Source: Actinomadura opuntiae
GTDB lineage: Bacteria > Actinomycetota > Actinomycetes > Streptosporangiales > Streptosporangiaceae
Direction: 5' to 3'
NCBI RefSeq assembly: GCF_030283205.1
Contig: NZ_JASNWF010000009.1
Coordinates: forward strand, 1 to 64,000
Length of the DNA: 64,000 nt
The notes beneath the pieces were generated by a model that saw only the letters and a program-made list of their open reading frames with translations, was not told where the DNA came from and searched no databases. A program made the translations under genes and the position numbers. Below are positions 41,294-49,146 of this stretch, one piece after another; the first letter of the stretch is position 1, and the number at the start of each line of letters is the position of its first letter.

Positions 41294-41827
41294 ATGACGC
41301 ACAGCGGAACGACCTCCCGAGCGCAGGCCGCGCAACTGACCGTGCTTCGACCCGGCGCCGGGCGCACCGACGACCTCGGCACCATCGGCGTCCAGTTCAA
41401 GCTCTTCGGCGCCGACACCGGCGACCAGGTGGCCATCGTGGAACACCCGTTCCCCGTCGGGGCCCTCGTCCCGCCGCACCGGCACACCCGCGAGGACGAG
41501 TTCTCCATCGTCACGGCGGGCGAGATCGGGTTCCGGTCCGGCGACGAGGAGGCCGTCCTCGGCGAGGGCGGCTACATCAGCAAACCCCGCGGCGAGATGC
41601 ACGCCATGTGGAACGCGGGCGGCGAGCCCGCCCGCATGATCGAGGTGATCAGCCCCGCCGGGTTCGAGCATTTCTTCCTCGACCTGGCCGACCTCGTCGC
41701 CGACGGCCCGCCCGACCCCGAGGCGATCGGCGAGCTCGCCGGACGCTACGGGCTCGAGCTGGGCCGTCCCGACTGGCTGCCCGGCCTCGTCGACCGCTAC
41801 GGCCTCACCCCGCCCCCGTTCGGCTGA
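41294..41827 (+). CDS. Cupin-domain protein
   Basis: 177 residues from an ATG seven bases after AGGAGG. Cupin motif 1 is VPPHRHTREDEFSIVTAGEIGF and motif 2 is KPRGEMHAMWNAGGEPARMIEV, so a metal site of His-His-Glu-His type is present (HRH, E in REDE, H in EMH). The C-terminal 45 residues extend past the barrel. Such small cupins may be dioxygenases, isomerases or binding proteins; the neighbours give no hint. Confidence 0.9.
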   Translation: MTHSGTTSRAQAAQLTVLRPGAGRTDDLGTIGVQFKLFGADTGDQVAIVEHPFPVGALVPPHRHTREDEFSIVTAGEIGFRSGDEEAVLGEGGYISKPRGEMHAMWNAGGEPARMIEVISPAGFEHFFLDLADLVADGPPDPEAIGELAGRYGLELGRPDWLPGLVDRYGLTPPPFG

Positions 41828-41856
41828 CCTTCGCCGCGCGCGGGGGCCGGGGGCCG

Positions 41857-42405
41857 CTACTGGGCGACCGCCGCCTCCTGCGCCACGGACAGGCGGTCGT
41901 TGGCGACATAGGCGTGCAGGGCGCGCAGCGACGCGCCCGCGTGGTTGCCCCAGTGGTTGAAGTAGGAGTACTGCCACCACCACAGGGCCTCGAGGGGACG
42001 GTCCTGGTTGTAGTGGCGCAGGCCGTGGACGAGGTCGCTCGCGACGTCCACCAGGTCGTCCGACAGCCGGTAGGGCGTGGGCTCGGTGTCCTTGTACGGG
42101 TCGAACACCTCGACGTACTCGTCGAGGTCGCCGAGGCGCTCGGACAGGCCCGCGCGGACCGCGTCGAGGTCGGGGTCGTCGCCGATCTCCGGCTCCCAGT
42201 TGTCCGGCAGGATCACGTCGGCGCTGGCGCCGAGCTGCGCTCCTGCCAGGATGACCTGCGAGACCTCCAGCAGCAGCAGCGGCACCGTGTGGACGCCGCC
42301 GTCGCCGCGCGCGACGGCCTCCAGGCCGCTCAGGTAGTTGTCGACATGGCACGCCACCCGCTCGGCGAGGGCGTTCCAGTCCTGCGGGCTGTTGGTGTCA
42401 GACAT
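41857..42405 (-). CDS. DUF5063 protein downstream of recR
   Basis: 182 residues, helical and acidic (VACHVDNYLSGLEAVARGDGG, EPEIGDDPDLDAVRAGLSERLGDLDEYVEVFDPYKDTEPTPYRLSDDL, EALWWWQYSYFNHWGNHAGASLRALH). DUF5063 proteins are found next to recR in many actinobacteria and have no known role. It overlaps the recR stop by eight bases, so it is translationally coupled and may assist recombination or nucleoid work. Confidence 0.85.
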   Translation of the reverse strand: MSDTNSPQDWNALAERVACHVDNYLSGLEAVARGDGGVHTVPLLLLEVSQVILAGAQLGASADVILPDNWEPEIGDDPDLDAVRAGLSERLGDLDEYVEVFDPYKDTEPTPYRLSDDLVDVASDLVHGLRHYNQDRPLEALWWWQYSYFNHWGNHAGASLRALHAYVANDRLSVAQEAAVAQ

Positions 42406-42997
42406 CGAGCAGCCTCCGTCCTTCGAATGCGCGTCCCAGGGTCACCTCGTCGGCGTACTCCAGGTCACCGCCGACCGGCAGGCCGCTGGCGAGCCGGGTG
42501 ACGGTGAGGCCCATGGGCTTGACCAGGCGGGCGAGGTAGGTCGCGGTCGCCTCGCCCTCCAGGTTCGGGTCGGTCGCCAGGATCAGCTCGGTCACCGTGC
42601 CGTCCGCGAGCCGCTGCATCAGCTCGCGGATGCGCAGGTCGTCGGGGCCGACGCCCTCGATCGGGCTGATCGCGCCGCCGAGCACGTGGTAGCGGCCGCG
42701 GAACTCGCGGGTCTTCTCGATCGCGACGACGTCCTTGGACTCCTCGACCACGCAGATGATCGACGGGTCGCGGCGCGCGTCGCGGCAGATCCGGCATTCC
42801 TCCTCTTCCGCGACGTTCCCGCACGTCCTGCAGAAGCGGACCTTGTCCTTGACCTCTTTCAGCGCCTTGCCGAGGCGCTCGACGTCGGCCGGATCGGCGG
42901 CGAGGAGGTGGAAGGCGATCCGCTGCGCGCTCTTGGGGCCGACGCCGGGCAGCCTGCCCAGCTCGTCGATGAGGTTCTGGACCACCCCTTCGTACAA
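42398..42997 (-). CDS. recR: Recombination mediator RecR
   Basis: 199 residues from a TTG at 42997 behind GGAGGGG. Parts in order: helix-hairpin-helix (LGRLPGVGPKSAQRIAFHLL), a four-Cys zinc finger (CRTCGNVAEEEECRIC), Toprim domain (IICVVEESKDVVAIEKT, ATDPNLEGEATATYLARL) and a Walker-B-like end. It loads RecA on gapped DNA with RecF and RecO. It lies in the usual ybaB-recR order. Confidence 0.97.
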   Translation of the reverse strand: MYEGVVQNLIDELGRLPGVGPKSAQRIAFHLLAADPADVERLGKALKEVKDKVRFCRTCGNVAEEEECRICRDARRDPSIICVVEESKDVVAIEKTREFRGRYHVLGGAISPIEGVGPDDLRIRELMQRLADGTVTELILATDPNLEGEATATYLARLVKPMGLTVTRLASGLPVGGDLEYADEVTLGRAFEGRRLLDV

Positions 42998-43032
42998 CGG
43001 ACCCCTCCTTTCAGTCGTTCGTGCTTCGCCGG

Positions 43033-43437
43033 TCAGCCGCCGAGGCCGGGGAAGCCCCCGGGAAGGCCGCCGCCGCCGGGCGCGCCGCCGCCGAGGCCGG
43101 GGATCCCGCCCCCGCCGCCGAGGCCCGCGGCGAGCGGGCCCATCTTCTGCTGCTGCAGCTCGGCCGCCTCCCGTGCCGCGTCGCGGATCGCGGCGAGCAC
43201 CAGGTCGGCGATGGTCTCGGCGGTGTCGGCCGGGTCGTCGGCGTCGATCGCCTTCGGGTCGATCGACAGCCCCGTGACCTCGCCCTGGCCGTTGACCGTC
43301 GCGGTGACGAGCCCGCCGCCGGCGGTGCCCTTCACCTCCGCCTCCGCGAGCTCGCGCTGCGCGGCGAACAGCTGCTCCTGCATGGCCTGCGCCTGCTGCA
43401 GCAGTTCCTGCATGTTCAACTGACCACCGGGTTCCAC
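43033..43437 (-). CDS. YbaB/EbfC-family nucleoid-associated protein
   Basis: 134 residues from the GTG at 43437. The core (NMQELLQQAQAMQEQLFAAQRELAEAEVKGTAGGGLVTATVNGQGEVTGLSIDPKAID, ETIADLVLAAIRDAAREAAELQQQKMG) is the tweezer-like DNA-binding dimer of the EbfC family. The tail is an unusual Gly/Pro run of about 30 residues. It precedes recR by 35 bases; dnaX, the usual upstream partner, is separated here by a hemC-like gene on the other strand. Confidence 0.95.
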   Translation of the reverse strand: MEPGGQLNMQELLQQAQAMQEQLFAAQRELAEAEVKGTAGGGLVTATVNGQGEVTGLSIDPKAIDADDPADTAETIADLVLAAIRDAAREAAELQQQKMGPLAAGLGGGGGIPGLGGGAPGGGGLPGGFPGLGG

Positions 43438-43930
43438 GGTGCACCCCTCTTCCGGCCCCGCGGGAGGGCCTTCTCTCTCGCGACCGCGCCGACCACCGGA
43501 CGTCCGTCCCCCGAGACTACGGGGTCCCGCCGAGATCCGGTAAGCCCGGCCCACCGATCCCCCGACTCCAGTCAGGAGCCGCGAACCAGAGGCGTATCCG
43601 CAACGGGGTTCGGTGGCGCCATTCCCTTTGCCGCTGGTCTACGCCCGGGGAATGCGGGAAGACGCCTCGGTACTGGCGGCGGCTAGGGTCGTCGCTGGCG
43701 GCTGGGCGTTCTATGACGCCGTCCGTGGCACGTTCATCGCTCCCTGCCGGGACGCGGTGGCGACGGCCGGACGAGTGGGCGCGATACTCAAACACCAGAT
43801 GTATCCCGGCACGTTTCCGGGTGCGCCATGAGGTCGGCACGGTTCACTTTCGGAGCAGGAAGCCGTTGAACGCATTGGATCGGCCGTCCGGCTGGCGAAG
43901 GCATCGGGCGGAGCTGCGGAAGGGGCGAAC
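43438..43930. other. Intergenic with lower GC, no supported gene
   Basis: Two short plus-strand frames (43613-43831 and 43713-43934) are open, but neither looks like a protein family or has a ribosome site in place. The stretch from about 43550 is less GC-rich than its neighbours, which together with the inserted hemC-like gene suggests foreign DNA. Confidence 0.45.
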
Positions 43931-44923
43931 GTGACAGCTGATGGTGAAGGTACGGGGGCAGCGCCTTCGGACTTGTCGGCGTTCTCCTGGGGCGGGGGCG
44001 GCAGGGTGCTGCGGCTGGGGACGCGGACGTCGCCGCTGGCGATGGTGCAGGCTCGCGGCGTGGCAGCCCGGTTGCAGGAATTGGCGAACGTGACCGTCGA
44101 AGTCGTCGGCATCCAAACCGCCGGAGACAAGCACCGAGGGCACCTGGGCGAGCTGGGCGGCAAGGGCGCGTTCATGCGCGAAATCGACCGGGCACTGCTG
44201 ACGGACCGGGTCGATATCGCGGTGCATTGCCTCAAGGACGTGCCCGGCGACGTTCCCCGGCCGGACGGGCTGATGTTCGCCGCGTACATCGAGCGTGACG
44301 ACGTCTCCGACGTGATGCTGTTCCCGACGGCCAGCAAGGTCCAGGGCCTGGCCGATCTCGCTCCGGGTGCGCGGGTGGGGACCTCGGCGGTGCGACGGCG
44401 TGCGCAACTCGAACAGATCCGGCCCGATCTGCAGATCGAGTACCTGCGCGGCAACGTCAACTCGCGGCTCGGACGGCTGGATTCGGGCGAGGAGTTCGAC
44501 GCGATCGTCCTGGCGCGGGCGAGCCTGACGCGGCTGGGGATCGAGCGGCCCGGCGAGGCCCTCGACATCGTTCCCGCCGTCGGTGCGGGCGTGCTGGCGG
44601 TGGACTGCCGCCGCACCGACACCGACGTCGTGGAGCTGGTGCGGCTGCTGGACCACCCGGAGACCCGGCGGTGCGTCGCCGCGGAACGCACGATGCTGCA
44701 CGGCCTGCAAGGACACTGCAACAGCCCCATCGCCGGACATGCCCGGATCGAGCGGGACGGGCAGCTGGACCTGCGCGGGATGGTGTTCACCCCGGACGGC
44801 TCGCGGTTCGTCCACTCGCAGGAGTCGTCCCCGCCGGAGAAGGGCGAGGACCTCGGCGCCCACGTGGCCGGTGACCTCCTGCGCAAGGGCGCCCGCGACC
44901 TGATCGAGGGCATCCCGCACTGA
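43931..44923 (+). CDS. hemC: Hydroxymethylbilane synthase (porphobilinogen deaminase)
   Basis: 330 residues from a GTG behind GGAAGGGG. Family marks: LRLGTRTSPLAMVQARGVAARL, ELGGKGAFMREIDRALL, VDIAVHCLKDVPGDVP with the catalytic Asp, GTSAVRRRAQLEQIRPDLQI, and LQGHCNSPIAGHA with the Cys that anchors the dipyrromethane cofactor. The usual HSLKD reads HCLKD and GGC reads GHC, so it is a divergent member. It joins four porphobilinogens in tetrapyrrole synthesis. No other hem gene is near, and it interrupts the conserved dnaX-ybaB-recR order. The housekeeping copy is expected elsewhere, which would make this a second copy; that is inference. Confidence 0.88.
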   Translation: MTADGEGTGAAPSDLSAFSWGGGGRVLRLGTRTSPLAMVQARGVAARLQELANVTVEVVGIQTAGDKHRGHLGELGGKGAFMREIDRALLTDRVDIAVHCLKDVPGDVPRPDGLMFAAYIERDDVSDVMLFPTASKVQGLADLAPGARVGTSAVRRRAQLEQIRPDLQIEYLRGNVNSRLGRLDSGEEFDAIVLARASLTRLGIERPGEALDIVPAVGAGVLAVDCRRTDTDVVELVRLLDHPETRRCVAAERTMLHGLQGHCNSPIAGHARIERDGQLDLRGMVFTPDGSRFVHSQESSPPEKGEDLGAHVAGDLLRKGARDLIEGIPH

Positions 44924-44929
44924 CGGGCG

Positions 44930-47431
44930 TCAGGAGTTGTCGATCTCGCGGATGATCTGGCCGCCGAGCTCGCGCTGGATGAGCGCCATCCCGCTCATCT
45001 CCGCCTCGATGCCGTCGGCGTCGGCGTCCCCCTCCGGGTCCACCTCGTCGCTCTCGTCCATCGGGGACGGCTCGGGCGGCGGCGGCGGTTCGTCGGGCGG
45101 CGGCGGCATCGGCCCCGGGTCGCCCGCTCCCGCGCCGAACCCGCCGGCCGCGTCCCCGTTGGAGGCCGGACGGGGGACGGGGTTCGAGGACGCGCCGCGC
45201 TGCTGCGCCGTGTGGCCCGTCGGCGCGCCCTGACCCGGTCCGCCGCCGGAACCGCCGTTCCCGCCGGACTGCGAGGCCCCGAAACCGGACGACGGCGCGG
45301 AGCCGCCCGTACCGGACGACCCGAAGCCGGACGACGAGCCGAAACCGCCGGAAGGCGCACCACCGCCGCCGCCACCGCCGCCGAATCCACCGCCGGCGCG
45401 TCCACCGCCCGGACCCGCGTTCGGCCCGGGGCCGCCCTGGCCTCGTCCGCCGCCCGCGCCGCCGGACACGGTCTCGATCCGCCAGTCGACGCCCATCCGC
45501 TCCCGCAGCACCTCGCTGAGGATCACGTCGCGGTTGCCGTTGACGAACCCGAGGCGGTTGCCCTCGGCCTCGAACGCGAGCGTGAGGACGCGTCCTTCGA
45601 GCGACGTCGGCCGGACCCCGGACATGATGACCATCCAGGTCGCGCGGCTCTTCTGCTTGACGGCCTCGATGATGTCCGGCCAGTACCGCTGCACCATCGA
45701 CACGTCCACCGCGTTCCCCGCGCCCTGCTGACCGGCCCCTGCGCTCTGCTGGCCGGCCCCTGCGGCCTGCTGGCCGCCGGGCGTCCCGCCTGCGGTCTGG
45801 GCGGGTGCGCCGCTCTGGGAGGCGGGGCGGCTGTGGGCTGCCGCGGGCACGCGGTTATCCACAGAACGACGTTCGCCTTCCGGCGAGCCCTGGCGGGGGT
45901 CGACACTGGAAGTGGGGTCGCCCCCCTGGGCGGGCGGGGGCTGTTCTTCCCTGGATCCAGGCGAGTTCGGCTTTCCTCTTGATTCAGCGGGGCTCGGCCC
46001 TCCCCTTGAGTCAGCGGAGCTCGGCTCCTCCCTGGACTCAGCGGGGCTCGCCTTCCCCCTCGATTCAGCGGAGCCCGGCTCTCCCCTGGACTCAACCGCG
46101 CTCGGCTTCTCCCTTGCCCCAGCCGCTTCAGCGGGCCCCGGCCTTGGCGAAGCAGCAGGCGGGAAAGCCGGCGCCGGACCCGGACGCTCGGCAGAGACGG
46201 CAGGGACGGCAGGCGCAACGGAGGCAAAAGCCTGGGTGAGGCCGTCGCCCGGCGCAGCGCCCAGGCCGCCCTGCGCGGCCTGGCGTTCGAGGCGGTCGAG
46301 GCGGGCGAACATGGACGCCTCGTCCTCGTACGCGGCCGGCAGCAGGATCCGGGCGCAGATCAGCTCCAGCAGCAGCCGCGGGGACGTCGCGCCGCGCATC
46401 TCCGTCAGCCCGGTGTGCAGCAGGTCCGCCGCGCGGGTCAGCTCCCCGGGCCCCATCGAGGACGCCTGGCGCCGCATCTGCACCAGCTCGTCCGGCGGGA
46501 CGTTCAGCAGCCCCGAGCCGCCCGCCTCCGGGACGTTCGAGAGGATCACCAGGTCGCGGACGCGTTCCAGCAGGTCGGCGGTGAACCGGCGGGGCTCCTG
46601 GCCGCTCTCGATCACCCGGTCGACCGCGGCGAACACGGCGGCCCCGTCGCGGGCGGCGAACGCGGCGATGACCTCGTCCAGCAGCGTCGAGTCGGTGTAG
46701 CCGAGCAGCGAGACGGCCCGCGCGTAGGTGATGCCCTTCTCGTCCGACCCGGCGAGCAGCTGGTCGAGGATCGACAGCGTGTCGCGGGCGGACCCGGCGC
46801 CGGCCCGCACCGCGAGCGGCAGCGCGGACGCCTCGTACGGCACGTCCTCCGACTGGAGGATCTCCTCGACGAGCTCCGTCAGCACGCCCGGGGGGATCAG
46901 CCGGAACGGGTAGTGGTGCGTCCGGGACCGGATCGTCCCGATGACCTTCTCGGGCTCGGTCGTCGCGAACACGAACTTCAGGTGCGGCGGCGGTTCCTCG
47001 ACGAGCTTCAGCAGCGCGTTGAAGCCCTCGCGGGTGACCATGTGCGCCTCGTCGATGATGTACACCTTGAAGCGCGCCGACACGGGCGCGAAGAACGCGC
47101 GTTCGCGCAGGTCGCGGGCGTCGTCGACGCCGCCGTGCGAGGCGGCGTCGATCTCGATCACGTCGATGTGGCCGGACCCGGACGGGCCGAGCGCGACGCA
47201 GGAGTCGCACTTGCCGCACGGGTCGGGCGTCGGCCCCTGCTCGCAGTTCAGCGAGCGGGCCAGGATGCGGGCGCTGGAGGTCTTGCCGCAGCCGCGCGGG
47301 CCGCTGAACAGGTACGCGTGGTTGATCCGGCCGTTGCGCAGCGCTTGCTGGAGGGGCTCGGCGACGTGCTCCTGCCCCTTCAGCTCGGCGAACGTCGCTG
47401 GCCGGTACTTGCGGTACAGAGCCAGACTCAT
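44930..47431 (-). CDS. dnaX: DNA polymerase III subunit tau/gamma
   Basis: 833 residues. The AAA+ clamp-loader part (1-370) has Walker A GPRGCGKTSSARILA, zinc site CEQGPTPDPCGKCDSC, DEAH box VYIIDEAHMVTREGFNALLKLVEEPP and sensor 1 with SRT in place of SRC (TIRSRTHHYPFRLI), as usual in this phylum. A long Pro/Ser/Glu linker holds a nine-residue repeat (SPAESRGKP-like, about residues 445-500). The domain at about 570-650 (VQRYWPDIIEAVKQKSRATWMVIMSGVRP) is the tau C-terminal part, followed by a Gly-rich segment and acidic tail. Convergent with the hemC-like gene. Confidence 0.97.
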   Translation of the reverse strand: MSLALYRKYRPATFAELKGQEHVAEPLQQALRNGRINHAYLFSGPRGCGKTSSARILARSLNCEQGPTPDPCGKCDSCVALGPSGSGHIDVIEIDAASHGGVDDARDLRERAFFAPVSARFKVYIIDEAHMVTREGFNALLKLVEEPPPHLKFVFATTEPEKVIGTIRSRTHHYPFRLIPPGVLTELVEEILQSEDVPYEASALPLAVRAGAGSARDTLSILDQLLAGSDEKGITYARAVSLLGYTDSTLLDEVIAAFAARDGAAVFAAVDRVIESGQEPRRFTADLLERVRDLVILSNVPEAGGSGLLNVPPDELVQMRRQASSMGPGELTRAADLLHTGLTEMRGATSPRLLLELICARILLPAAYEDEASMFARLDRLERQAAQGGLGAAPGDGLTQAFASVAPAVPAVSAERPGPAPAFPPAASPRPGPAEAAGAREKPSAVESRGEPGSAESRGKASPAESREEPSSADSRGGPSPAESRGKPNSPGSREEQPPPAQGGDPTSSVDPRQGSPEGERRSVDNRVPAAAHSRPASQSGAPAQTAGGTPGGQQAAGAGQQSAGAGQQGAGNAVDVSMVQRYWPDIIEAVKQKSRATWMVIMSGVRPTSLEGRVLTLAFEAEGNRLGFVNGNRDVILSEVLRERMGVDWRIETVSGGAGGGRGQGGPGPNAGPGGGRAGGGFGGGGGGGGAPSGGFGSSSGFGSSGTGGSAPSSGFGASQSGGNGGSGGGPGQGAPTGHTAQQRGASSNPVPRPASNGDAAGGFGAGAGDPGPMPPPPDEPPPPPEPSPMDESDEVDPEGDADADGIEAEMSGMALIQRELGGQIIREIDNS
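45950..46112 (-). repeat. 27-bp minisatellite inside dnaX
   Basis: About six imperfect 27-base units encode the nine-residue motif S(P/S)A(E/D)SRG(K/E)P in the DnaX linker. Copies differ by a few bases each (GACTCAGCGGGGCTCG and variants). It is in frame and so tolerated; number of copies probably varies between strains. Confidence 0.85.
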
Positions 47432-47490
47432 CGGGGGTCCGCCCTCCCTCGAGAAGCAGAGCGTCAGAAGCGCGGTGGTGCTTTAAGCAA

Positions 47491-47580
47491 GGGACCCCCC
47501 GCACACCCGCCAGAGCCTGCTTATCCTTGCTGCCTTCCGGCCCTGGGGAGGTTCACAGGGTGACGCCGTGCGAGGGGTCT
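47491..47580 (-). ncRNA. ffs: Signal recognition particle RNA, small bacterial type
   Basis: On the minus strand the stretch holds the invariant SRP loop parts CTGTGAACC, CCCCAGGGCCGGAAGGCAGC and AAGGATAAGC. The outer ends pair: GACCCCTCGCAC at the 5' end with GTGCGGGGGGTC at the 3' end. The RNA is about 90 nucleotides, the 4.5S form that binds Ffh and guides membrane proteins. Its place just upstream of dnaX is the usual actinobacterial one. Confidence 0.95.
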
Positions 47581-47640
47581 GCACAGAGTCTATGGCATGC
47601 GCGGCCTGGGTCGGCACCGTTGCCGCGTACTCTCCGCCCC

Positions 47641-47984
47641 ATGACGGACGCCACGCAGCAGACGCTCCTGCACATCGCCGAACGCCGCCACTGGGAATCC
47701 GCGCGGGACTCGGGAGTGTCGTACACCATGTCGACGCTCGGCCGGACGCTGGACGAGGAGGGTTTCGTCCACTGCTCGTCCGATATGGAGCAGGTGGAGG
47801 GCGTGCTGGGCCGCTTCTACGGCGCCGTCCCCCGGTCGGAGCTGACCCTGCTGATCATCGACGTCTCGCGGCTGGACGCGCCGGTCCGCCACGAGCGGGT
47901 CGTGACGAGGTCTTCCCGCACGTCTACGGTCCGATCCCGGTCTCCGCCGTAATTGGTGTCAGGTCACTGCCCGAGACCCGGTAG
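47641..47984 (+). pseudogene. DUF952-family protein with frameshift
   Basis: The reading starts at the ATG at 47641 and gives a good DUF952 protein (LLHIAERRHWESARDSGVSYTMSTLGRTLDEEGFVHCSSDMEQVEGVLGRFY, ELTLLIIDVSRLDAPVRHERV). At about 47905 the family sequence shifts frame and goes on as DEVFPHVYGPIPVSAVIGVRSL to a stop at 47982-47984. One missing base in GTCGTGACGAG explains it. Unshifted, the frame ends at 47952 with a nonsense tail. Natural mutation or sequencing error cannot be told apart. Confidence 0.75.
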
Positions 47985-47994
47985 GCTTTCCCGC

Positions 47995-48082
47995 GGAGGA
48001 TTCGCCTAGTGGCCTAGGGCGCACGCTTGGAAAGCGTGTTGCGTGCAAGCGCTCGCGAGTTCGAATCTCGCATCCTCCGCCA
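47995..48082 (+). tRNA. tRNA-Ser(GGA)
   Basis: 88 bases with encoded CCA. Acceptor GGAGGAT pairs with ATCCTCC; the anticodon loop is CTTGGAAAG with anticodon GGA; a long class II variable arm follows; the T-loop is GTTCGAATC. The upstream CCGGTAGGCTTTCCCGCGG nearly repeats that of tRNA-Ser(CGA) at 58746. Confidence 0.97.
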
Positions 48083-48099
48083 CCGGCGTGACAGCCGAA

Positions 48100-48134
48100 C
48101 GAAGGTCCCGGTCGCTCAGCGGCCGGGACCTTCG
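48100..48134 (+). terminator. Terminator of tRNA-Ser(GGA)
   Basis: CGAAGGTCCCGG at 48100-48111 and CCGGGACCTTCG at 48123-48134 form a perfect 12-bp stem 18 bases after the tRNA. Confidence 0.9.
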
Positions 48135-48239
48135 TCGTTCCGGGGCCGCGGGCCATGCCACAGGTGTAGTTCCGTCGGCGTGAGTTGCTTCGCGGTAGTT
48201 CTGCCGCCGTAGTTCCTCCGGTGCGATTCCATCGCTGTG

Positions 48240-48415
48240 GTTCCCGTGCGACGAGCAGACCGACGACGACTGGCGGCTGGCGCGCTCGACACCGACCTGT
48301 TCGCCACGCGCAACTTCATGCTGGCCGGAGTGGTGCAGTGGGCGGAGGCGTGGCCCGTGCAGTCATGACCGGCCAGACGGTCATGGCCGACGGCGGTGCC
48401 GTGAAGCTCCGCTGA
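48240..48415 (+). pseudogene. Decayed 3' end of an SDR-type gene
   Basis: A frame reads LAAGALDTDLFATRNFML before a stop, and an overlapping one ends TGQTVMADGGAVKLR, which is the usual C-terminal strand of short-chain dehydrogenases (G-Q-x-x-x-D-G-G). No Rossmann part, active site or start is present. It looks like the worn tail of a lost gene. Confidence 0.4.
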
Positions 48416-48439
48416 AGCACTACGCCGGGAACGCAAAGA

Positions 48440-48474
48440 ACGCGGCCTGAGCGGGAATTCGGCTCAGGCCGCGT
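48440..48474 (-). terminator. Terminator of the DUF1059 gene
   Basis: ACGCGGCCTGAGC at 48440-48452 and GCTCAGGCCGCGT at 48462-48474 form a perfect 13-bp stem with a 9-base loop, just beyond the stop codon at 48488. Confidence 0.9.
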
Positions 48475-48487
48475 CGGGCGGTCCGGC

Positions 48488-48679
48488 TCAGGCGTGCTGG
48501 GGCACCTCGTCCTTCAGGCCCTGGCGGATCTGCTCGCGCAGTTCGGGGCTGTCGGTATGCCCGTGGACGGACGCCGCGTGCTCGGCGGCGGCCCGCACGA
48601 CCTCCTGCTCCTCACCGGCGATGGTCAGGGTGCAGTTCATCTCGCTGGGGTAGTCCCTGCAGTCGGCCACTTTCCGCAT
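48488..48679 (-). CDS. DUF1059 small protein
   Basis: 63 residues from an ATG at 48679 behind GGGAGGTGTCGTC. It starts MRKVADCRDYPSEMNCTLTI and ends ELREQIRQGLKDEVP. The two cysteines and the pattern of a short strand, a helix and an Ile-rich end fit the DUF1059 family of archaeal and actinobacterial small proteins with no known function. Single gene with its own terminator. Confidence 0.88.
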   Translation of the reverse strand: MRKVADCRDYPSEMNCTLTIAGEEQEVVRAAAEHAASVHGHTDSPELREQIRQGLKDEVPQHA

Positions 48680-48814
48680 GACGACACCTCCCTTCTCCCC
48701 TTCCAGTCTGCCCGGTGGCGGCAGTTACTGACGGGGCCTCTGAGCTGCGGCGTAACTGTTTACCAATCGGTGGAATCCGGTGACCGGTGTAGTCGGGCAA
48801 CGTAGACTCTGGAC

Positions 48815-49126
48815 GTGATCTTCAAGGCGGTGGGTGAGGGAAGGCCCTATCCCGAGCACGGTCTGTCGTCCCGGGACTGGGCCAAGATCCCCCCTCGCCA
48901 GGTCCGCCTCGACCAGCTCGTCAGCACCAAACGGGAACTCGACCTCCACTCGCTGCTGGCCAAGGACTCCACGTTCTACGGCGACCTGTTCCCGCACGTC
49001 GTCCAGTGGAAGGGCGAGCTGTACCTGGAGGACGGCCTGCACCGCGCGCTCCGGGCGGCGCTGCACCAGCGGACCGTCCTGCACGCCCGCGTCCTCGACC
49101 TGGACGCCGTCGACATGAACGGCTGA
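48815..49126 (+). CDS. ParB/Srx-fold-like small protein
   Basis: 103 residues from the GTG at 48815, seven bases after a -10-like TAGACT, so probably leaderless. The body (PPRQVRLDQLVSTKRELDLHSLLA, LFPHVVQWKGELYLEDGLHRALRAALHQRTVLHARVLDL) looks like the ParB/sulfiredoxin fold with a GxHR motif. Family members in actinobacteria are common, single-copy and often labelled VapB-like antitoxin without proof. No toxin gene is adjacent, which argues against a toxin-antitoxin pair. Confidence 0.75.
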   Translation: MIFKAVGEGRPYPEHGLSSRDWAKIPPRQVRLDQLVSTKRELDLHSLLAKDSTFYGDLFPHVVQWKGELYLEDGLHRALRAALHQRTVLHARVLDLDAVDMNG

Positions 49127-49146
49127 GCCCGGCGCCGTCAGCGCCG

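Noticed and set aside
43613..43934. Two small plus-strand frames before the hemC-like gene
   Set aside because: Neither has a ribosome site or protein-like composition, and they overlap each other.
45950..46112. Possible CRISPR-like array
   Set aside because: The 27-base units are contiguous without spacers, in frame in dnaX, and encode a regular peptide repeat.
48815..49126. VapB-type antitoxin
   Set aside because: No toxin frame is adjacent on either side and the fold looks ParB/Srx-like, so no toxin-antitoxin system is claimed.
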